Below are positions 59,741 to 64,000 of a DNA stretch of 64,000 nt, piece after piece. The notes beneath the pieces are model-generated. The model searched no databases. It saw only the letters and a program-made list of their open reading frames with translations, and was not told the origin of the DNA. Source of the DNA: an uncultured Clostridia bacterium (GTDB taxonomy: Bacteria > Bacillota > Clostridia > Oscillospirales > Acutalibacteraceae); NCBI GenBank assembly GCA_944385055.1, contig CALWVT010000001.1, forward strand, positions 310,001 to 374,000, written 5' to 3'. Numbering within the stretch: the stretch's first letter is position 1; each line of letters opens with the position of its first letter. The position numbers were made by a program, and so were the translations under genes.

Positions 59741-60382
59741 TTAAAACGGGAAATACGGAGCAAATGCTGTGGCCGTCAACGTGTCCACTGCCGCGCCTAC
59801 AAATCCAAGCAAAAGGGCCTTTCCGGTTTGCTGCAAAAACGTAGAAATATGGGGCGCTTCCATTTCGGAATCCGTTAATCCGCTTTTGCGAAGCTGCCAG
59901 GAAAAACGCATGGCAAAAGACGCTTCCCAAATAACGGATAAACAACTGAAAAATGCGCCCGGCAGTAAGACCGACAAATAAAAGACAAATCCCCAGCTGC
60001 CTTCTGTAAACAGCAGATAGCCGCCCGTCATGCCCAATCCCAACCCACGGACAAACGGCAGCAAAGGGACTACTCCAACACCCCATACGGCAAGGCCCGT
60101 TAAGAATTCCGCGATCAGGAAAAAAGAAACGGATGCGGCGGATGCTAGAAACACACGGATGGACGGCGTATCTGCACGCTGTGCAAAGTTGCTGTTGAAA
60201 AGGAAATCCAGCTTTTCTAAGACGGAAGCATCTGCACGCCGCGCAAGAAACGCGCCCAAAAATGTGCCTGCCAACACGAGCAGGGCAAAAAACAACTCCA
60301 ATCGCCGGTCCTCCGACGGTGCGCGGCAGCTTTTTTCCTTGTCCGGCACCGCCTTCGGCAAACGCTGCAGCAGGATTCGCAT
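59741..60382 (-). CDS. spoIIM: stage II sporulation protein M
   Basis: This is a membrane component of the SpoIIDMP complex that drives engulfment of the forespore. The 213-residue protein has a cytosolic N-terminus, then five hydrophobic segments, with the family-like patterns GAFLARRADASVLEKL and GVGVVPLLPFVRGLGLG. The spoIIM-xerD neighbourhood is conserved in Firmicutes. AAAGGA precedes this ATG; another ATG 12 bp upstream is possible. Confidence 0.88.
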   Translation of the reverse strand: MRILLQRLPKAVPDKEKSCRAPSEDRRLELFFALLVLAGTFLGAFLARRADASVLEKLDFLFNSNFAQRADTPSIRVFLASAASVSFFLIAEFLTGLAVWGVGVVPLLPFVRGLGLGMTGGYLLFTEGSWGFVFYLSVLLPGAFFSCLSVIWEASFAMRFSWQLRKSGLTDSEMEAPHISTFLQQTGKALLLGFVGAAVDTLTATAFAPYFPF

Positions 60383-60484
60383 GACAAAACACATCCTTTC
60401 TTTTCTCTTTTCACTTATATGAAAAAGAAAAGGCAAATATGTTTTCGCGGTCCCTGCACAGGGAGCAGTTTTTATCTAATCTAT

Positions 60485-60513
60485 ACTATAAACGATTTGC
60501 ATCTGTATTGCAA
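60485..60513 (-). promoter_or_regulatory. promoter for the spoIIM operon
   Basis: On the minus strand TTGCAA and TATAGT are separated by 17 bp, about 100 bp upstream of spoIIM. Confidence 0.6.
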
Positions 60514-60518
60514 GCCCC

Positions 60519-60603
60519 GTTTATGCATTTTTCGAAAGTTTATGCAGCCTGTACGAACGGAAGCTCAAAATATTATGTAACCTTCTATAGAATTATGTAA
60601 ACT
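60519..60603. repeat. four direct TTATGYA repeats, including a dif-like XerD arm
   Basis: GTTTATGCA occurs at 60519 and 60538, and ATTATGTAA at 60572 and 60592; the members of each pair are 19-20 bp apart. The last copy continues as TTATGTAAACT (60593-60603), identical to the XerD-binding arm of Bacillus subtilis dif as I know it. The left arm does not match at normal spacing. The region lies between spoIIM and the SCIFF maturase gene and holds no gene. Confidence 0.5.
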
Positions 60604-60623
60604 AGCTTTCGGTGAATAAAAAC

Positions 60624-60663
60624 GCATAAAAATACGCTTCCATGCAAAATGCACGGAAGCGTA
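60624..60663 (-). terminator. terminator after the SCIFF maturase gene
   Basis: On the minus strand TACGCTTCCGTGCA pairs with TGCATGGAAGCGTA around a 3-nt loop, followed by TTTTTAT. Confidence 0.92.
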
Positions 60664-60694
60664 CAAAAACTAAGATTTTCTTTTAAAAATTTGC

Positions 60695-62059
60695 TTATTC
60701 AGACAAAGCCGCCTGGATCATGATGGCGCATTCCAAGCGCTTTTTCTCCAGATCGCAGGCAATCTTATGCGGCTTTAGGATATCTCCCTCATAGTGCTGG
60801 TTATTGGCGTTGCAGCCGCCGCTGCAGTAAAATTTAGCCCAGCAGTTCTGGCAGGTCTCCTTCGCGTAGATGTTTGCGTGCGCGAACCGATTTTTCATCG
60901 CGCGGTCGTATGTGCCGTCGAGCACATTGCCCATGATCCACTGGTCGTCCCCGACAAACTGGTGGCAGGGATAGATCTCCCCCTCCGGGGTCACGGCAAC
61001 GTATTCGTTGCCGCAGCTGCAGCCGCGCAGGCGTTTGATTGCGCAGGGGCCCTGGTTCAAGTCGATCATGAAGTGGAAAAAGTTAAAGCACTTTCCGGCC
61101 TTTGTGCGCGTGATGATTTCCTGTGCGAGATGTTCGTATTCCGCGAAAACGGCGGGCAGATCTTCCTCCTGAATGGAGTACGAAAGCTGCGGATCGGACA
61201 CAACGGGTTCGATGGAAATCTGATCAAATCCAAGTGCATCCATGTGCAGCACATCCTTTACGAAATCCAGATTATATTTCGTAAAGGTGCCGCGCACATA
61301 ATAGTCTTTGTCCTTGCTGCGTTCCCGGACGAGTTTTTGATATTTCGGAACGATCAGGTCATAGCTGCCGGTTTTGCCGTCTGCGCATACGCGCAGGCGG
61401 TCGTTGACTTCTTTTCTGCCGTCTAAGGAGAGCACGCAGTTTGACATCTCTTGGTTGATAAATTGGATCTTATCGTCGTCGAGCAAAAGGCCGTTCGTCG
61501 TGATGGTGAAGCGGAAATTTTTATTGTGCTGCTTTTCGATTGAGCGGGCATACAGCACCGTTTGCTTGACCACATCAAAATTCATCAGCGGCTCCCCACC
61601 GAAGAAGTCTACCTCGAGATTATGGCGTGTCCCTGATTCCCGGATCAAAAAGTCAATGGCGGCTTTCGCAACGGAGAACGGCATGAGCATCCGTCCCTTT
61701 CCGAAATCCCCCTGTGCGGCAAAGCAGTAGGCGCAGCGGAGGTTGCAGTCGTGTGCGATGTTTAAGCACATCGACTTGATGGGTGCGTCCTGCATCATAT
61801 CCGCAAACTGCTGATAATCATCCGCAGAAAACAGCTGTCCCGCCTCCTGCAGCTCGAGCAGCTCCGCATAGGCTTCTTCGAGTTTCTGCGTTCCGTATTT
61901 TGGCGTTAAGGCTTCTCGCGCAGCTTCGGGCATCTGCGCAGGGACACAGTCCGTTAAGTAATCCAGCAAATCATACGGGGCTTCATCAAACAGATGTACG
62001 GCACCGGAATGGGTGTCCAGCACGATTCGAAATCCATTTAAAGTGTACTTATGTATCAT
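60695..62059 (-). CDS. scfB: SCIFF ranthipeptide maturase, radical SAM (ScfB)
   Basis: This enzyme forms thioether cross-links in the SCIFF peptide encoded just upstream. In 454 residues it has an N-terminal precursor-recognition region, the radical-SAM motif C105-N-L-R-C109-A-Y-C112, and a SPASM domain with auxiliary-cluster cysteines (CAIKRLRGCSCGNEY and CQNCWAKFYCSGGC). The locus order tgt-yajC-TIGR04086-scfA-scfB is typical of Clostridia. GGAG precedes the ATG. The biological role of the product is not settled. Confidence 0.95.
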   Translation of the reverse strand: MIHKYTLNGFRIVLDTHSGAVHLFDEAPYDLLDYLTDCVPAQMPEAAREALTPKYGTQKLEEAYAELLELQEAGQLFSADDYQQFADMMQDAPIKSMCLNIAHDCNLRCAYCFAAQGDFGKGRMLMPFSVAKAAIDFLIRESGTRHNLEVDFFGGEPLMNFDVVKQTVLYARSIEKQHNKNFRFTITTNGLLLDDDKIQFINQEMSNCVLSLDGRKEVNDRLRVCADGKTGSYDLIVPKYQKLVRERSKDKDYYVRGTFTKYNLDFVKDVLHMDALGFDQISIEPVVSDPQLSYSIQEEDLPAVFAEYEHLAQEIITRTKAGKCFNFFHFMIDLNQGPCAIKRLRGCSCGNEYVAVTPEGEIYPCHQFVGDDQWIMGNVLDGTYDRAMKNRFAHANIYAKETCQNCWAKFYCSGGCNANNQHYEGDILKPHKIACDLEKKRLECAIMIQAALSE

Positions 62060-62079
62060 ATTTTAAACTCCATCATAGC

Positions 62080-62107
62080 AAAATGAAAGGGACAGACATG
62101 CTGTCCC
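62080..62107 (-). terminator. attenuator-like hairpin between scfA and scfB
   Basis: On the minus strand GGGACAG pairs with CTGTCCC around a 5-nt loop, followed by TTTCATTTT. It may reduce maturase expression relative to the precursor. Confidence 0.65.
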
Positions 62108-62139
62108 CTCCTTGTGAAATCCGATATTAGCGACGTTTC

Positions 62140-62286
62140 TCAACGGTCGCGGTTTTCACACTTCTGGTTAGCAACCGTGCAGGAAACCTTGCAAGCGGAC
62201 TGGCAGGAAGCCTGGCATTCGCCGCAGCCGCCCTTCGCGCAGCTTTCCTTCAGATTTGCGTGGTTAAGCGTTTTGATCTGTTTCAT
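62140..62286 (-). CDS. scfA: SCIFF family precursor peptide (ScfA)
   Basis: The 48-residue precursor starts MKQIKTLNHANLK and has the SCIFF cysteine core GGCGECQASCQSACKVSC followed by NQKC. Cysteines are at 16, 21, 24, 28, 32, 36 and 43, so there is one more (C16) than the six of the name. GGTCGGAG precedes the ATG; the frame is open further upstream without similarity. It is matured by ScfB. Confidence 0.95.
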   Translation of the reverse strand: MKQIKTLNHANLKESCAKGGCGECQASCQSACKVSCTVANQKCENRDR

Positions 62287-62340
62287 AAAAACTCCGACCT
62301 TTCGTAAAATTCGCTGCGTCCAGCGCAGTGTTTTCAATTC

Positions 62341-62368
62341 ATTATACCACACTTACACGGCAATGCAA
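62341..62368 (-). promoter_or_regulatory. promoter for scfA-scfB
   Basis: On the minus strand TTGCAT and a perfect TATAAT are separated by 16 bp, about 55 bp before scfA. A small CTGCG/CGCAG hairpin lies in the leader. Confidence 0.65.
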
Positions 62369-62414
62369 ACCCTTAAACCGAGAAAGCACGCAAAAGTGTT
62401 TGGAATTTGCAAGA

Positions 62415-62825
62415 TTACGGGAGCTTTTGCCGCTGCTGCATGGAAAGTACGCCGCCCAATGCCCCGGACAGGACCATAGCGGCAAAGCGGGTAATCCCGG
62501 AGACCGGCGTGAGTGTGTGCGAAAGGGCAAGGCCGCCGAAAAAGCAGAGAGCAAACAGCAAAAACCCGCAGCCTGCGCCAAAAAACAGCCCTTTTTTGCG
62601 GCTGATTTTTCCGCTGAGAAAGCCGGCAAAAAAGCAGCTGACACAGCAGATGCCGAGAATCAAAGGTTCCAGCAGCGCCTGCGGCAGTGTTCCGGCGGCT
62701 TGTAGGATTGCAGCCGCGCAAAAGAGCAGCAGTGCGCACAGGGCTGCGCCTCCTACCGTGCCGATCAGCAGCGCGCGCAGGACCAGTGTGGTTGGGTGCA
62801 AGGCAATAACCCGGTTGTGTTTCAT
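62415..62825 (-). CDS. TIGR04086 family membrane protein
   Basis: The 136-residue protein has four hydrophobic segments and the family-like SGKISRKKGLFFGAGCGF motif in the middle. Family members are nearly always found between yajC and the SCIFF genes in Clostridia, as here. GGGAGG precedes the ATG but lies inside a stable hairpin. Its function is unknown. Confidence 0.87.
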   Translation of the reverse strand: MKHNRVIALHPTTLVLRALLIGTVGGAALCALLLFCAAAILQAAGTLPQALLEPLILGICCVSCFFAGFLSGKISRKKGLFFGAGCGFLLFALCFFGGLALSHTLTPVSGITRFAAMVLSGALGGVLSMQQRQKLP

Positions 62826-62828
62826 GAC

Positions 62829-62884
62829 AAAACCTCCCGCATACGATTTCCCATTTCCTAAGGGAAGCGTATGCGGGAGGTTTT
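62829..62884 (-). terminator. long hairpin between yajC and the TIGR04086 gene, covering the ribosome-binding site
   Basis: A 17-bp perfect inverted repeat (AAAACCTCCCGCATACG and its complement) encloses an inner TTCCC/GGGAA stem. On the minus strand the 3' arm contains GGGAGG, the ribosome-binding site of the TIGR04086 gene, followed by TTTTG. Confidence 0.8.
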
Positions 62885-62913
62885 GCGTTTATGTTTGTGT
62901 GTACTTGTAAATC

Positions 62914-63366
62914 TTAAAGAACGTCGCGGATGTCCGCCTGCTTGTCCTTTTTCCCCTCTTTTTTCGCAGTGCCTTCTTCAGCGTCTGCCTTTTTGCGGCT
63001 GAAGAAACCCTTCTTCTTCTTTTGCTGCGGCGGCACATCGTCGTGGATCGTGTCTACGCTGCCGATCGCCCAGCGCTTAATGCGCATTTTGGCGCGATCC
63101 GTGCCCGTCTCAATGATGAGCGTCTGGTTGTCGTCTTTGATGCCAACCACGCGGCCAACAATACCGCCGATTGTCGTGATTTCATCGCCGATGCGTGCGT
63201 TCTGACGCATTTCTTCTTCTTGCTTGCGCTTCTTATTCTGCGGACGGATCAGGATCAGCCACATCAGCACAAAAATCAGGATAATCGGCAAAAACGTAAG
63301 CAAGCCGCTTGCGGCGCTTGCCTCCGGACTGCTGGTCGTTGTGGAAAGGACCATGGGATTGATCAT
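62914..63366 (-). CDS. yajC: preprotein translocase subunit YajC
   Basis: This small membrane protein is associated with the Sec translocase. It has one N-terminal membrane segment (LLTFLPIILIFVLMWLILIRPQ, about residues 22-43) and the conserved motifs RPQNKKRKQ and RIGDEITTIGGIVGRVVGI. The 150 residues include a Lys-rich C-terminal extension. GGAGGTG lies 11 bp before the ATG; Met5 is an alternative start. It follows tgt, as in most bacteria. Confidence 0.95.
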   Translation of the reverse strand: MINPMVLSTTTSSPEASAASGLLTFLPIILIFVLMWLILIRPQNKKRKQEEEMRQNARIGDEITTIGGIVGRVVGIKDDNQTLIIETGTDRAKMRIKRWAIGSVDTIHDDVPPQQKKKKGFFSRKKADAEEGTAKKEGKKDKQADIRDVL

Positions 63367-63450
63367 ATTCGAAAAACACCTCCAAGAATGAGTCTATTAT
63401 ATCAATTTTAAAGTCTCGTTGCAAGAGAAAGATCCGTTTTTTAGCCAAAA

Positions 63451-64000
63451 TCAAATGCGGCGGCTGATTTTCTCGATATGCGACCGGTAAAAGGCTTCGA
63501 AAGAACCCTGGTCCAGCGCGTCGCGGACCCGTTCGAGAAGCGTATTATAAAAATAAAGGTTGTGCAGCACCATCAGCCGCATACCGAGCATTTCCCCGGC
63601 TTTGAGCAGATGGTGGATATATGCGCGGGAGAAATGCCGACAGGTCGGGCATTGGCAGCCCTCTTCAATCGGGGATTCGTCGAGGATATATTTTGCGTTC
63701 ATCAGATTGCGGACGCCCTGCATCGTAAATGCGTGGCCGTGGCGCGCATTGCGCGTTGGCATGACGCAGTCAAAAATATCGATGCCGCGGCGCACGCCTT
63801 CGAGAATATTGGCCGGCGTACCGACACCCATCAGATAGCGCGGGCGGTCTTTTGGCATATACGGCTCCAAGACTTCGAGAATGTGATACATCACATCCGC
63901 GCTTTCGCCGACGGCAAGCCCGCCCACCGCGTAGCCGGGCAGATCCAGTTCGGCAATCTGCTTCATGTGTTCGATGCGCAGGTCATCGTAGATACTGCCC
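63451..64000 (-). CDS. tgt: tRNA-guanine transglycosylase, 3' part (cut by the window edge)
   Basis: This enzyme exchanges guanine for a queuine precursor at tRNA position 34. Only the last 183 codons are in the window; the reading frame continues past the right edge. The visible part has LDLPGYAVGGLAVGE, the nucleophile region GIDIFDCVMPTRNARHG, and the zinc ligands CQCPTCRHFSRAYIHHL. The TGA is followed 84 bp later by yajC. Confidence 0.96.
   Translation of the reverse strand, partial: GSIYDDLRIEHMKQIAELDLPGYAVGGLAVGESADVMYHILEVLEPYMPKDRPRYLMGVGTPANILEGVRRGIDIFDCVMPTRNARHGHAFTMQGVRNLMNAKYILDESPIEEGCQCPTCRHFSRAYIHHLLKAGEMLGMRLMVLHNLYFYNTLLERVRDALDQGSFEAFYRSHIEKISRRI

Noticed and set aside
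60576-60603. Complete 28-bp dif site
   Set aside because: Only the right arm matches. At normal spacing the left 11 bp agree poorly with known dif left arms, so I report only a dif-like half-site.

Overview
The window looks like a stretch of a spore-forming Clostridia chromosome, most likely an Oscillospiraceae/Ruminococcaceae-type organism with fairly high GC for that class (inference). The evidence is Firmicutes-type gene order (yicC-remA-gmk-rpoZ-priA-def-fmt-rsmB-rlmN-prpC-prkC-rsgA-thiN-spoVM; tig-clpP-clpX-lon-engB), sporulation genes (gerW/ytfJ, spoVM, sipL-spoIVA, a spoIVFB-like M50 protease, spoIIM), sigma-A-type promoters of the form TTGNNN-17-TANAAT, and the Clostridia-typical SCIFF ranthipeptide locus beside tgt-yajC. 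It is nearly all core genome. I saw no insertion sequence, prophage, CRISPR array or rRNA operon.

Layout. 0.2-15.5 kb: a D,D-carboxypeptidase, glucose-6-phosphate isomerase, yceD-rpmF, der-plsY, rpmB on the opposite strand, an M50 protease with scpAB, DUF2953, ytfJ and a second D,D-carboxypeptidase, rluB, and a three-gene operon resembling the subunits of propionibacterial transcarboxylase (12S-like carboxyltransferase, biotin carrier, 5S-like pyruvate carboxyltransferase). 15.7-29.6 kb: the conserved supercluster for translation start, primosome, rRNA modification and the PrpC/PrkC phosphorylation pair, ending in two very small genes, one of them a 31-residue SpoVM. 29.7-36.2 kb: sipL-spoIVA (coat assembly), nfnA-nfnB (electron-bifurcating transhydrogenase) and a SpoIVFA/SpoIVFB-like pair. 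36.2-43.5 kb: a two-gene radical-SAM module whose first gene appears to start at AUC, then rplS with a structured leader, rbgA, rnhB, yraN, thrC and a phosphoesterase. 43.7-57.7 kb: trigger factor, ClpP, ClpX, Lon, EngB, a TrpR-like regulator, a methyltransferase, Hsp33, five tRNAs (Val-Asp-Phe-Gly-Cys), a DNA glycosylase, a CwlD-like amidase, RadA, a DUF6873 protein and a XerC-type recombinase.

At about 57.8 kb the coding strand flips and everything to the right edge is on the minus strand: a YesL-like membrane protein, xerD, spoIIM, the SCIFF maturase and precursor, a TIGR04086 membrane protein, yajC and the 3' part of tgt. The flip lies between the two tyrosine recombinase genes. About 2.8 kb beyond it is an intergenic region holding a perfect copy of the XerD-binding arm of the Bacillus dif site.

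Points of most interest: the stand-alone transcarboxylase-like operon; the AUC start; two palindromic operator-like sites with the same 8-6-8 architecture upstream of the amidase and xerC genes; hairpins that overlap the ribosome-binding sites of dacB and the TIGR04086 gene; and a SCIFF precursor with seven rather than six cysteines.
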